Shown here in pieces: positions 9,396 to 17,199 of a DNA stretch of 64,000 nt; position 1 is the stretch's first letter; every line of letters begins with the position of its first letter. The stretch covers positions 2,356,001-2,420,000 of the forward strand of contig NC_014654.1 in NCBI RefSeq assembly GCF_000166415.1. Direction: 5' to 3'. The notes under the pieces were generated by a model that worked only from the letters and a program-made list of their open reading frames with translations, was not told the DNA's origin and made no database searches. Source of the stretch: Halanaerobium hydrogeniformans. GTDB lineage: Bacteria > Bacillota > Halanaerobiia > Halanaerobiales > Halanaerobiaceae. The position numbers and the translations under genes were made by a program.

Positions 9396-9599
9396 TTATA
9401 ACTTTACAATGTTAGCAGCTTGTGGGCCGCGGTCGCCTTCAACGATTTCGAATTCTACTTCTTGACCTTCTTCAAGATTTTTGAAACCGTCTTCTTGAAT
9501 TGCGGAAAAGTGTGCGAACACGTCGTCTCCATCTTCTCTTTCAATAAAGCCAAAACCTTTTTTCCCATCAAACCACTTAACTGTTCCTGTGTAAATCAT
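9396..9599 (-). CDS. csp: Cold-shock protein (copy 1)
   Basis: A 67-residue single-domain OB-fold RNA/DNA chaperone. Both ribonucleoprotein motifs are present: [15 protein letters not shown] (RNP1 type) and DVFAHFSAI (RNP2 type). It differs from copy 2 at three residues: Gln/Glu, Asp/Glu and Glu/Asp within the segment after HFSAI. The ribosome site AGGAGG lies nine bases before the ATG. The mRNA leader is about 60 bases. This unit is the downstream copy of the duplicated pair. Confidence 0.97.
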   Translation of the reverse strand: MIYTGTVKWFDGKKGFGFIEREDGDDVFAHFSAIQEDGFKNLEEGQEVEFEIVEGDRGPQAANIVKL

Positions 9600-9663
9600 T
9601 TAAATAATTCCTCCTATTTTTCACGATGGAATTGTTACTTGTATTTTGTTTTCCATCTAATAC

Positions 9664-9692
9664 AGTTTAGCATGATAATAATCTCATGTCAA
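9664..9692 (-). promoter_or_regulatory. Sigma-A promoter of cold-shock gene 1
   Basis: TTGACA (9687-9692) and TAAACT (9664-9669) on the minus strand with a 17-base spacer. Confidence 0.85.
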
Positions 9693-9732
9693 CCATTATT
9701 TTATATTTTTTTCTTCCTTTAAAATCTGCGTG

Positions 9733-9770
9733 AAAAAGCCCTGAGCACTTAAAAAAGTATTCAGGGCTTT
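9733..9770 (-). terminator. Intrinsic terminator of cold-shock gene 2
   Basis: AAAGCCCTGA pairs with TCAGGGCTTT on the minus strand and leads into a T-rich tail. Confidence 0.85.
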
Positions 9771-9798
9771 CAATTCTATTATAAAACTTTTATTTGCT

Positions 9799-10002
9799 TT
9801 ATAACTTTACAATATTAGCAGCTTGTGGGCCACGGTCGCCTTCTACAATTTCGAATTCTACTTCCTGTCCTTCGTCGAGGTTTTTGAAACCTTCCTCTTC
9901 GATAGCTGAGAAGTGTGCGAACACGTCGTCTCCATCTTCTCTTTCAATAAAGCCAAAACCTTTTTTCCCATCAAACCACTTAACTGTTCCTGTGTAAATC
10001 AT
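9799..10002 (-). CDS. csp: Cold-shock protein (copy 2)
   Basis: Second member of the tandem pair, 67 residues, with the same RNP1- and RNP2-type motifs ([19 protein letters not shown]). The ATG is preceded by AGGAGG at nine bases. It lies about 95 bp beyond the 3' end of trpA, with its own strong promoter immediately after the trpA stop, so it does not depend on trp read-through. Three conservative substitutions separate it from copy 1. Confidence 0.97.
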   Translation of the reverse strand: MIYTGTVKWFDGKKGFGFIEREDGDDVFAHFSAIEEEGFKNLDEGQEVEFEIVEGDRGPQAANIVKL

Positions 10003-10065
10003 TAAATAAATTCCTCCTAGTTTTTAACGATGGAACTGTTTCTTATTTTTTTCTCCATCTCCCAT

Positions 10066-10094
10066 AGTATAGCATTCTGATATCTCTCTGTCAA
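10066..10094 (-). promoter_or_regulatory. Sigma-A promoter of cold-shock gene 2
   Basis: TTGACA (10089-10094) and TATACT (10066-10071) on the minus strand, spaced by 17 bases; near-consensus. It begins 4 bp after the trpA stop codon. Confidence 0.88.
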
Positions 10095-10097
10095 CTA

Positions 10098-10889
10098 TTA
10101 TTTATAATTAGCTAAAACTTTTTTTATATTTCTTACGAATTCTCCTGCATTCTCCAGTTTTTCTTTTTCTGTTTGTCCGGCTGTAATAGCTTTTATTAAG
10201 GCACTGCCGATGATAATCCCATCCGGATAATCAACAATCTTTTTAACTTTTTCTGGACCATCGATTCCAAAGCCCAGTCCAAGGGGGATATCTCCTGCTG
10301 TTTTTCGAACTCTTTTTAAATAACTTTCTAATTTTGGATATGGACCTCTAGCATCACCGGTAGTTCCCAATAAAGCAACACAATAAAGAAAACCAGAGCT
10401 TAAACTACTTATTTCTTTTAAACGCTCATCTGATGTATTAGGAGTAACAAGCAAAATCTGATCTAAATCCGCCTCTTTTAAATAATATGATAATTTAGCT
10501 TTTTCATCAACCGGCAAATCCGGAATAATAACTCCGGAAACTCCTGCTTTTTTAATAGCTTCTACAAATTCTTTTTCCCCATAATTTAAAACCGAATTAT
10601 AATAACCCATTAAAACCAGCGGAACCTTAACTTTATCTTTAATGTCTGTCAGCATCTCAATTAACTTTTTTAGAGTACATCCATTTTTTAAAGCACGCTG
10701 TGAAGCCTCCTGAATAACAGGGCCATCTGCAAGTGGATCAGAAAATGGGATCCCGATCTCTATAATATCAACCCCCTCATCCTGAAGGCGATAGATTAAT
10801 TTTTCGGTCATTTCCAGACTGGGATCTCCTCCACTAATATAGGTTATTAACGCTTTTTTGTTTTTAAATTGAGCTGTTATTTTAGACAT
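10098..10889 (-). CDS. trpA: Tryptophan synthase alpha subunit
   Basis: Cleaves indole-3-glycerol phosphate to indole and glyceraldehyde 3-phosphate; pairs with TrpB. The protein is 263 residues when begun at the ATG at 10889, where the standard N-terminus [20 protein letters not shown] appears; a longer frame exists but overlaps trpB unreasonably. Catalytic Glu and Asp are in [18 protein letters not shown] (near residue 43), and the phosphate-binding loop is [13 protein letters not shown] (near 205). The start overlaps the trpB stop by 8 bp, so the two are translationally coupled. Last gene of the operon. Confidence 0.96.
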   Translation of the reverse strand: MSKITAQFKNKKALITYISGGDPSLEMTEKLIYRLQDEGVDIIEIGIPFSDPLADGPVIQEASQRALKNGCTLKKLIEMLTDIKDKVKVPLVLMGYYNSVLNYGEKEFVEAIKKAGVSGVIIPDLPVDEKAKLSYYLKEADLDQILLVTPNTSDERLKEISSLSSGFLYCVALLGTTGDARGPYPKLESYLKRVRKTAGDIPLGLGFGIDGPEKVKKIVDYPDGIIIGSALIKAITAGQTEKEKLENAGEFVRNIKKVLANYK

Positions 10890-12105
10890 TTTCTTCTGCC
10901 TCCTTAACCTTTTTGAAATTATTGATATCTTTATCTCCCCGACCCGAGAGATTAACAACTATAATCTTCTCCTTAGATAGCTGAGGAGCTAATTTTTCCA
11001 GATAAGATAAGGCATGTGAGCTTTCAAGAGCTGGAATAATCCCCTCTTTTTCTGATAATAGTTTAAAAGCTTTAATAGCCTCAATATCAGTGGCAGAATG
11101 ATATTCTACCCTTTCAATTGTTTTTAAATAACTATGTTCAGGTCCAACCCCAGGATAATCCAGACCTGCAGAAATAGAATAAGCTGGAATTATCTGTCCA
11201 TCTTCATCTTGAAGCAAAAATGATTTACTGCCATGTAAAACCCCAACCCTTCCAGCAGAAAGAGTTGCTGCATGTTTTCCACTTTCAATTCCTTTACCAG
11301 AGGCTTCAATCCCGATCATCTTAACTTCTTTATCATTTATAAAAGGATAAAATATACCCATCGCATTACTTCCGCCCCCAACACAGGCTAAAATATAATC
11401 AGGAAGACAACCTTCTTTGGCTTTGATTTGTTTTTTGCATTCATCACCAATTATTCTTTGAAAATCTCTAACCATCATTGGATAAGGATGGGGCCCAACT
11501 ACAGAACCGATAATATAGTGGGTATCTTCAACATTACGCACCCAATCCCTGATAGCTTCATTTGTTGCATCTTTAAGGGTTTGAGTCCCTGAATTAACTT
11601 CAGTGACCTTAGCTCCTAACATTTCCATCTTATATACATTAAGAGCCTGTCTTTCCATATCTTCTGCCCCCATGTAAATTTCACAATCTAAATTAAATCG
11701 AGCTGCAACGGTAGCAGTAGCTACACCATGCTGTCCAGCACCAGTCTCAGCAATAATCCTTTTTTTACCCATTTTAACTGCCAGTAATATCTGACCTAAA
11801 GTATTATTTATTTTATGAGCACCGGTGTGATTTAGATCCTCTCTTTTTAGGTATATTTTAGCTCCCCCATAATATTTGCTCAATTGTTCAGCATAATATA
11901 AAGCGGTGGGTCTTCCACTATAATCTGCTAAGAGTGATTTTAATTGTTTTTTAAAAGCAGGATCATTTTTATAGTGATTATAAACCTCTTCTAATTCATC
12001 TAGAACCGGTATCAAGGTTTCTGGAACAAAACGACCTCCAAATTCAGAAAAATAACCTTTATTTAAATCATTTTTTACTCTCAATTTTTTTGCCTGATTT
12101 CTCAT
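10882..12105 (-). CDS. trpB: Tryptophan synthase beta subunit
   Basis: PLP enzyme that condenses indole with serine to tryptophan. It is a TrpB1-type protein of about 407 residues: [17 protein letters not shown] near the start, the PLP lysine in [18 protein letters not shown], the substrate loop [13 protein letters not shown] and the glycine-rich phosphate loop [10 protein letters not shown]. The AAGGAG ribosome site is too close to the first ATG (12111) but 8 bases from the second (12105), which I prefer. It lies between trpF and trpA. Confidence 0.97.
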   Translation of the reverse strand: MRNQAKKLRVKNDLNKGYFSEFGGRFVPETLIPVLDELEEVYNHYKNDPAFKKQLKSLLADYSGRPTALYYAEQLSKYYGGAKIYLKREDLNHTGAHKINNTLGQILLAVKMGKKRIIAETGAGQHGVATATVAARFNLDCEIYMGAEDMERQALNVYKMEMLGAKVTEVNSGTQTLKDATNEAIRDWVRNVEDTHYIIGSVVGPHPYPMMVRDFQRIIGDECKKQIKAKEGCLPDYILACVGGGSNAMGIFYPFINDKEVKMIGIEASGKGIESGKHAATLSAGRVGVLHGSKSFLLQDEDGQIIPAYSISAGLDYPGVGPEHSYLKTIERVEYHSATDIEAIKAFKLLSEKEGIIPALESSHALSYLEKLAPQLSKEKIIVVNLSGRGDKDINNFKKVKEAEENV

Positions 12106-12145
12106 AATCATTACTCCTTTCTAATCTGATACCCTTTTAATTAAC

Positions 12146-12784
12146 TTAATGATTGTTTTTTTCAAAGGCTCTTATCTTTGCAATGGTTTTGTTTATAAGT
12201 ACTTCATTTTTAATACCTGGAGAACTTTCCAGCTGACTATTTAAATCTACAGCTGCAGGTTCTAAGGTTTTTAAAGCAAGTTCAATATTTTGCGGCCCTA
12301 AACCACCTGCTAAAATGAAATTATTCTTAACAGCTTTATCTTTAAGCAGTGACCAGTCAAAACTCTGACCTGTACCCCCAATTTGTTCAGCAATTTTAGT
12401 ATCAAATAAAAAATAATCCACAATATTTTTGTACCTCTTCAATCTATCCAGGTCTTGAGCTTCATTAATAGAAATAGCTTTAATTGTTTTAAGAGGTGTT
12501 TTTTCTATCAATAAAGGTGATTCATCACCATGAAACTGAATATAATCAAAAAGTCTGCTTGCCAGTATTTTTTCCAGCTCATTGTCCTGAGGATTTACCA
12601 CTACAGCAACCCTATTAATAAATGGAGGTAGATCTTTAGTAAGTTCTTTTGCCTGGGCCAGAGTTATCTGCCTGGGACTTTTAGCAAGTATAAAACCAAG
12701 AGCATCAACTCCTGATTCAACAGCAAAGTCAACATTTCTTTTTAATGTCATCCCACATAATTTAATCATTACTCTAGAACTCAT
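12146..12784 (-). CDS. trpF: Phosphoribosylanthranilate isomerase
   Basis: Amadori isomerisation of N-(5-phosphoribosyl)anthranilate, third step of tryptophan synthesis. A 212-residue beta/alpha barrel beginning with the family signature KLCGMTLKRNVDFAVESG (catalytic Cys in LCGM); QFHGDES near residue 85 and the catalytic Asp in FLFDTK near 128; the C-terminal phosphate site ILAGGLGPQNIELAL near 158. The gene starts 3 bp after the trpC stop with an AAGGAG ribosome site. Separate from trpC, as in Bacillus and unlike the enterobacterial trpC-F fusion. Confidence 0.96.
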   Translation of the reverse strand: MSSRVMIKLCGMTLKRNVDFAVESGVDALGFILAKSPRQITLAQAKELTKDLPPFINRVAVVVNPQDNELEKILASRLFDYIQFHGDESPLLIEKTPLKTIKAISINEAQDLDRLKRYKNIVDYFLFDTKIAEQIGGTGQSFDWSLLKDKAVKNNFILAGGLGPQNIELALKTLEPAAVDLNSQLESSPGIKNEVLINKTIAKIRAFEKNNH

Positions 12785-12787
12785 TTT

Positions 12788-13540
12788 CTAATTCTCCTTT
12801 TTGATACCCAACTCTTTTATTTTAGTTGCTGGGTCTTCAGCCCTCATCAGTGTTTCTCCGATAAGAACTCCATCTACACCCAGCTCTTTTAAATAACTTA
12901 TATCTTCAGCACTTTTTATTCCACTCTCGGCAATAATATAATAGTTTTCACGTCGAGCCTTCTCTTTTAATAATTTGAGCAGTTTAGAAGTTGTCGATAA
13001 ATCTACTTCAAAATTATTTAAATTTCGATTATTGATACCAATTATTTCTGCATCACTTTTTAAGACCATTTCTAATTCTGACTCATTATGAACTTCTACT
13101 ATTACCTCAAGTTTTAATTTTTCAGCAGTACTTAAAAGTTCTTTTAACTGATCTAAATCTAAAACAGCTGCAATTAACAAAATAACATCAGCGCCAATAA
13201 AGAAACTTTCATAAACCTGAAGTGGATCAATTATGAACTCTTTACGTAAAATCGGTAAATCGGTTAATTTTCTTAAGGATTCTAAAAGTTGATTACTTCC
13301 CTGAAAAAATTTTTGATCTGTCAGAACAGAAATTGCTGAAGCTCCACCGGCCTGATAAGCCATTAATTGTTCAACAGGTTTAAAATCTTTTCTAATCAGA
13401 CCTTTACTGGGTGATGCTTTTTTTATTTCAGCTATTAAACTTAACTGCTCTTCTTTTAATTTTTGCTTTAAAGAATGTCTGCCTTTTTTTAGTGCTTTAA
13501 CTTCTTTTTCTTTTTCTTTTATTATCTTATCTAAGATCAT
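12788..13540 (-). CDS. trpC: Indole-3-glycerol phosphate synthase
   Basis: Ring-closing decarboxylation that yields indole-3-glycerol phosphate. A 250-residue beta/alpha barrel with LIAEIKKASPSKGLI near residue 34 (catalytic Glu and Lys), VLTDQKFFQGS near 76, LRKEFIIDPLQVYES near 97 (catalytic Lys), and the late motifs GINNRNLNNFEVD and ESGIKS. The start lies 2 bp after the trpD stop. Standard family length. Confidence 0.96.
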   Translation of the reverse strand: MILDKIIKEKEKEVKALKKGRHSLKQKLKEEQLSLIAEIKKASPSKGLIRKDFKPVEQLMAYQAGGASAISVLTDQKFFQGSNQLLESLRKLTDLPILRKEFIIDPLQVYESFFIGADVILLIAAVLDLDQLKELLSTAEKLKLEVIVEVHNESELEMVLKSDAEIIGINNRNLNNFEVDLSTTSKLLKLLKEKARRENYYIIAESGIKSAEDISYLKELGVDGVLIGETLMRAEDPATKIKELGIKKEN

Positions 13541-13542
13541 CG

Positions 13543-14559
13543 CTAAACCACCGCATTACTACAACTGACAAGTTCATTCAATTTAGCTTTTGCTTTTCCA
13601 GAGTCAATGATTTCAGCTGCAAGTTCTACTCCTAATTTTAGCTGTGAAACTTTATTGTGGACCAAAAATGCCGCTGCTGAATTAAGGAGAACCACATCTC
13701 TTTTAGGGCCGTTTTTACCATTTAATATATCAAGAGTTATCTGTTTGTTTTGTTCTGGTGCTCCACCCAGGATTTTAGTTATTGGAGCAAAACTCAAGCC
13801 TGCATCTTCTGGTGTGAAATTAAATTCTTTTATTTCTCCATCTTTTAAATAAGCAGTTTTGTTTAATCCTGCCAGAGATAATTCGTCAATCCCACCTGCA
13901 CCATGAACTACCATAGCAGATTTTAAACCAAGATTTTTTAGCACATGGGCCAGGGGCATTACTAGTTCCTCCTTATATACACCAAGAATCTGATAATCTG
14001 CTCGAGCTGGATTTGTAAGTGGTCCCAAAATATTAAATATAGTCCTTAAGCCAAGTTCTTTACGAGGCCCAACAGCATATTTCATCGCCTTATGAAAATA
14101 GGGGGCAAATAAAAATGATATTCCAATTTGGTCAAGGCATTTTGCGGCTGCCTCAGGACTTAAATCAATTTTTACTCCCAGTGCTTCTAAAAGATCAGCA
14201 CTTCCACTCTGAGAAGATACTGAACGATTACCATGTTTAGCAACATTTAACCCACCTGCTGCCATAACAATCGCGGTTGTGGTAGAAATATTAAATGTAC
14301 CTTTTTGATCTCCACCTGTTCCACAGCTGTCTATTAAATCTACAGCAGAAGTATTAACTTGAGCAGCTTTATTTCTCATTACACTTGCTGCCCCTGTAAT
14401 TTCATCTATGCTTTCACCTTTCATTCTCAAAGCAATTAAAAAGGCTGCTAACTGACTATCTGTTGTTTTACCTTCCATTACCATTGACATCGCATCTTCC
14501 ATCTCAGCTAAGCTTAAATTCTCTCTGCTAACTACCTTTGCTAAATGTTTATTAAACAT
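13543..14559 (-). CDS. trpD: Anthranilate phosphoribosyltransferase
   Basis: Transfers phosphoribosyl from PRPP to anthranilate. 338 residues, with the PRPP-binding loop DSCGTGGDQKGTFNISTTTA near residue 77, KHGNRSVSSQSGSADLLEALG near 105, and the anthranilate-contacting arginine region GPRKELGLRTIFNILGPLTNP near 162. A stand-alone TrpD, not fused to TrpG. It follows trpG by about 27 bp within the same operon. Confidence 0.96.
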   Translation of the reverse strand: MFNKHLAKVVSRENLSLAEMEDAMSMVMEGKTTDSQLAAFLIALRMKGESIDEITGAASVMRNKAAQVNTSAVDLIDSCGTGGDQKGTFNISTTTAIVMAAGGLNVAKHGNRSVSSQSGSADLLEALGVKIDLSPEAAAKCLDQIGISFLFAPYFHKAMKYAVGPRKELGLRTIFNILGPLTNPARADYQILGVYKEELVMPLAHVLKNLGLKSAMVVHGAGGIDELSLAGLNKTAYLKDGEIKEFNFTPEDAGLSFAPITKILGGAPEQNKQITLDILNGKNGPKRDVVLLNSAAAFLVHNKVSQLKLGVELAAEIIDSGKAKAKLNELVSCSNAVV

Positions 14560-14586
14560 TATCTCTCCTCCTCTATACTATCTACT

Positions 14587-15159
14587 CTAATTTTTATTGG
14601 TTATAAAATTTTCTAAAATTATTTTTCCTGCTTCTGTCAAAATAGATTCCGGATGAAACTGAACTCCATATACTGGATAATCTTTGTGTTTAATAGCCAT
14701 TATTTCTCCTTTTTCTGTTTCTGCTAATATATTTAATTCTTCAGGCAGATTTTTTTTGTTGACTAAAAGCGAATGATAACGAGTTGCAGAAAAATTATTA
14801 TCGATTCCTGCAAATAATAGATTATCCTTATCAAGCAGATTAATCTTGGAAACTTTACCATGAACTAGCTCATCAGCTATTACAACTTCAGCTCCAAAAA
14901 CCTCAGCAATACACTGATGGCCTAAACAAACTCCTAATATCTCAATTTTATCTTTAAAATAGTCTATTATTGTTTTAGAAATTCCTGCATCATCTGGCCG
15001 GCCAGGCCCAGGAGAAATAACTATCTTATCAGGTGCCATAATAGCAATATCTTCTACTGAAATTTTATCATTACGGATAACTTTTACCGTATCAAATTCT
15101 TCCAAAATATGAACCAGGTTATAGGTAAAAGAATCATAATTATCTATTACTAAAATCAC
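14587..15159 (-). CDS. trpG: Anthranilate synthase glutamine amidotransferase subunit
   Basis: Supplies ammonia from glutamine to TrpE. Class I glutamine amidotransferase with the triad visible: Cys in LGVCLGHQCIAEVFG near residue 80, and His and Glu in YGVQFHPESILTEAG near 168. An ATG at 15168 abuts the GAGAGG ribosome site, so translation more probably begins at the GTG at 15159 (190 residues, MILVIDNYDSFTYNL). The start overlaps trpE by 20 bp. No para-aminobenzoate synthesis genes are nearby, so the trp role is the natural one, though TrpG may also serve PabA. Confidence 0.94.
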   Translation of the reverse strand: MILVIDNYDSFTYNLVHILEEFDTVKVIRNDKISVEDIAIMAPDKIVISPGPGRPDDAGISKTIIDYFKDKIEILGVCLGHQCIAEVFGAEVVIADELVHGKVSKINLLDKDNLLFAGIDNNFSATRYHSLLVNKKNLPEELNILAETEKGEIMAIKHKDYPVYGVQFHPESILTEAGKIILENFITNKN

Positions 15160-16648
15160 GGATACCATCCTCTCTAACTACTTTTAGTGCATCAAATAAA
15201 GCTCTCCCTTTATTTAATGTTTCCTGATATTCTTTCGCTGGATCAGAATCTGCAACTATACCTGCACCAACCTGTAGGTTGAGTTTCCCATCTGTCAGCG
15301 AAAAAGTTCTAATTGTTATACAGCTATCAAGATTACCATTAAAACTTAAATACGCAACAGTTCCAGCATATACTCCTCTTGCTTCTTTTTCCAGGTCATT
15401 AATTAATTCTATAGCTTTTATTTTAGGTGCTCCAGAAACAGTACCAGCTGGGAAAACTGCCTTAAGAACATCAAGACTGTCCAGCCCTTCTTTTAAGTCA
15501 GCTTCTACCTGAGAAACAATATGCATCACCTTTGAATAATACTCAACTTCCATCAATTCTGTTACCTCAACACTGGAAGGAGCTGCAATTCTACTTAAGT
15601 CATTTCTACCTAAATCAAGCAACATGGTGTGTTCAGCCTTTTCTTTTTCATCACTGAGTAGATCAGTTTCTAATTCAAAATCTTCTTTTTTGTTTTTTCC
15701 TCTGGGCCTGGTACCTGCTAAAGGACGCGTCATAACTCTATTGTCTCTAACCCTTACTAATACCTCTGGTGAAGACCCAATAATTCTTGTTTCAGGAAAG
15801 TTCAAATAAAAAGAATATGGTGATGGATTTACTGAACGAAGAGCCCGAAAAATTTTAAATGGAGGTAGGTCATTTTCTATAGAAAATTTTTGCGAGAGAA
15901 CAATCTGAAAAATATCCCCCTCTCTAATATGCTCTTTTGCTTTTTTAACCATTTCTTCAAATTCTTCTTTACTGGTATTTGATATTAATTCAGCTTTTTC
16001 ACTACTGTATCTTTCACCAACAACTGCCATTTTGCTTTTAGTATTTTCAATTTTATCTTTTAGTTTTTTAAGTTCAAATTGAGCCTGAGCATATAACTTT
16101 TTCTTTTCTTCTAAACTCAAATCTGCCTCTAACTGCAGATTGTTGATTATCTTAACTGTATTATGCAGATGATCATAGGCTAAAATCATTTTAGTCATGA
16201 CTAAAATACTTAATGGCTTATCATCTTTTATCAAACTTTTACCCTTTTCAGCATGGAATATATCTTCCCATTTTTCTATCATTTCATAATTAAAATAGCC
16301 AACAAACCCTCCTGAAAAAGGTGGGAGTTTTTCATTTTGATATACACTAATATTATTTAAATAATTTTGTAAATAAGAAATTAAATCTTGATCACACTTT
16401 TTTTCTATTTTACCCTGTTTTAGGATTTCAAAATAGTCTTTGTGATTTTTAAAAACTGCTGCTGGTTCTAAACCAATAAAGGAATAGCGATCATTTTCTG
16501 AACTTTCCAGTAGATAGGAATAATCTTTATCAGCTGCCAACTTTTTGTAAAGAGAAATTGGTGTTTCAGTATCAGCTATAAATTCATCATAAATAGGAAT
16601 AATATCATATTTTTCTGCCTGTACTAAAAACTCTTTTAAATTTATCAT
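15140..16648 (-). CDS. trpE: Anthranilate synthase component I
   Basis: Converts chorismate to anthranilate; first committed step and usual target of feedback inhibition. 502 residues from the ATG at 16648, chosen because GGGAGG lies 5 bases upstream and the protein then starts MINLKEFLVQAEKYD. The N-terminal regulatory half contains LLESSENDRYSFIGLEP, the Leu-Leu-Glu-Ser region that forms the tryptophan site in TrpE. The C-terminal chorismate-binding half has EHIREGDIFQIVLSQKF, RPLAGTRPRG, GRNDLSRIA and TVSGAPKIKAIELI. First gene of the operon, preceded by a 300-base attenuator leader. Confidence 0.96.
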   Translation of the reverse strand: MINLKEFLVQAEKYDIIPIYDEFIADTETPISLYKKLAADKDYSYLLESSENDRYSFIGLEPAAVFKNHKDYFEILKQGKIEKKCDQDLISYLQNYLNNISVYQNEKLPPFSGGFVGYFNYEMIEKWEDIFHAEKGKSLIKDDKPLSILVMTKMILAYDHLHNTVKIINNLQLEADLSLEEKKKLYAQAQFELKKLKDKIENTKSKMAVVGERYSSEKAELISNTSKEEFEEMVKKAKEHIREGDIFQIVLSQKFSIENDLPPFKIFRALRSVNPSPYSFYLNFPETRIIGSSPEVLVRVRDNRVMTRPLAGTRPRGKNKKEDFELETDLLSDEKEKAEHTMLLDLGRNDLSRIAAPSSVEVTELMEVEYYSKVMHIVSQVEADLKEGLDSLDVLKAVFPAGTVSGAPKIKAIELINDLEKEARGVYAGTVAYLSFNGNLDSCITIRTFSLTDGKLNLQVGAGIVADSDPAKEYQETLNKGRALFDALKVVREDGIRDFSNR

Positions 16649-16688
16649 TTTTACCTCCCTGGACGAGAACCCAATTGATTTATTTAGA

Positions 16689-16727
16689 AAACAAAAAACG
16701 GCCAAAGCTTATATAAAGCCTGACCGT
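16689..16727 (-). terminator. Second (promoter-distal) intrinsic terminator in the trp leader
   Basis: On the minus strand ACGG...CCGT closes a 12-bp, slightly imperfect stem (16698-16727) followed by TTTTTTGTTTT. It lies only about 40 bases before the trpE start codon, so it must be bypassed for expression and is a candidate second attenuation point. Confidence 0.75.
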
Positions 16728-16840
16728 AGAATTTAAAATTTAATATTATTGAGTTATAGACAGATTATTTTTAGTTTAATAGTTTAAAAAGCTCTAAAAA
16801 AAGTTAAACTGCTCCCTTATTTAAACTAATTATCTAAACT

Positions 16841-16875
16841 AAAAAAACAAAAACCACGCTGTTATACCAGCCTGG
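16841..16875 (-). terminator. First intrinsic terminator of the trp attenuator
   Basis: On the minus strand CCAGGCTG (16868-16875) pairs with CAGCGTGG (16854-16861), with one mismatch and a short loop, followed by TTTTTGTTTTTTT. It begins 5 bases after the last (G/U)AG triplet of the leader. Confidence 0.85.
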
Positions 16876-16880
16876 CCCCT

Positions 16881-16950
16881 CTAAATAATCTATCTGCTCA
16901 TCTAATCTCAACTAAATCTCATCTCTACTAAGCTGGGCTCTTCTCATCTC
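16881..16950 (-). promoter_or_regulatory. Run of twelve (G/U)AG triplets in the trp leader: candidate TRAP (MtrB) binding site
   Basis: Read on the minus strand, the first 75 bases of the trp transcript contain, in order, GAG GAG GAG UAG GAG GAG UAG GAG UAG GAG UAG UAG. The spacers are 2, 2, 7, 2, 2, 3, 2, 2, 2, 4 and 6 bases. The Bacillus TRAP 11-mer binds eleven (G/U)AG repeats with 2-3-base spacers. The single 7-base spacer is CCCAGCU, and CCAGCUU (16931-16936 plus neighbour) can pair with AGGCUGG of the downstream terminator 5' arm. It would thus form an antiterminator that TRAP binding would melt. Structure and order match the B. subtilis trp attenuator; binding itself is inference. Confidence 0.75.
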
Positions 16951-16961
16951 TAATTTTTTTA

Positions 16962-16990
16962 AGTATATAAGATTATGATAATCTTGTCAA
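16962..16990 (-). promoter_or_regulatory. Sigma-A promoter of the trp operon
   Basis: TTGACA (16985-16990) and TATACT (16962-16967) on the minus strand with a 17-base spacer. The start of transcription is expected near 16955, so the triplet run begins within the first few bases of the RNA. Confidence 0.9.
16969..16985. promoter_or_regulatory. 17-bp perfect palindrome filling the trp promoter spacer: possible repressor operator
   Basis: AAGATTATGATAATCTT (plus strand) is an 8-1-8 perfect inverted repeat lying exactly between the -35 and -10 elements. A protein bound here would block RNA polymerase. The regulator is unknown. Confidence 0.5.
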
Positions 16991-17028
16991 GAACTTTTGC
17001 AAAAGCAAATTTTAATTATTTTACTGAT

Positions 17029-17199
17029 TTAACCCAACTTTGCAGTAATTGAAACTGAAAATTCCCCTCTTTGAACTAAAGAAATTCCCCCTCTAAGTGC
17101 TGCTTTTTTACTCAAAGCAAATGCCTTACCACCAATAATACCAACTATTATTTTACCTATTATGGCCCAGACAAGTAAAAAGACTAAAGGAGAATTTGT
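17029..17199 (-). pseudogene. C-terminal remnant of a monovalent cation:proton antiporter (CPA2/KefB-like)
   Basis: Immediately after the stop of the ZIP gene ending at 17200, the same frame stays open for 56 codons to a TAA at 17029-17031. The translation contains VFLLVWAIIGKIIVGIIGG and ALRGGISLVQRGEFSVSI, which is the well-known last-helices motif of CPA2 antiporters (family pattern: Ala-Leu-Arg-x-Gly-x-Ser-Leu-x-x-x-Gly-Glu-Phe). There is no start codon with a ribosome site, and the N-terminal 300-plus residues of the family are missing, so this is a deletion remnant rather than a gene. The join with the ZIP gene marks an old deletion end point. Confidence 0.65.

Larger units (their letters stand above)
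9331..10094. repeat. Tandem duplication of a complete cold-shock gene unit
   Basis: Two direct repeats of about 360 bp lie head to tail with a period of about 402 bp: unit 1 is roughly 9331-9692 and unit 2 is 9733-10094. Each unit carries its own sigma-A promoter, leader, 67-codon csp ORF, conserved 3' untranslated region and terminator. Coding and 3' parts are nearly identical, whereas the leaders and promoter spacers have diverged. Confidence 0.85.
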
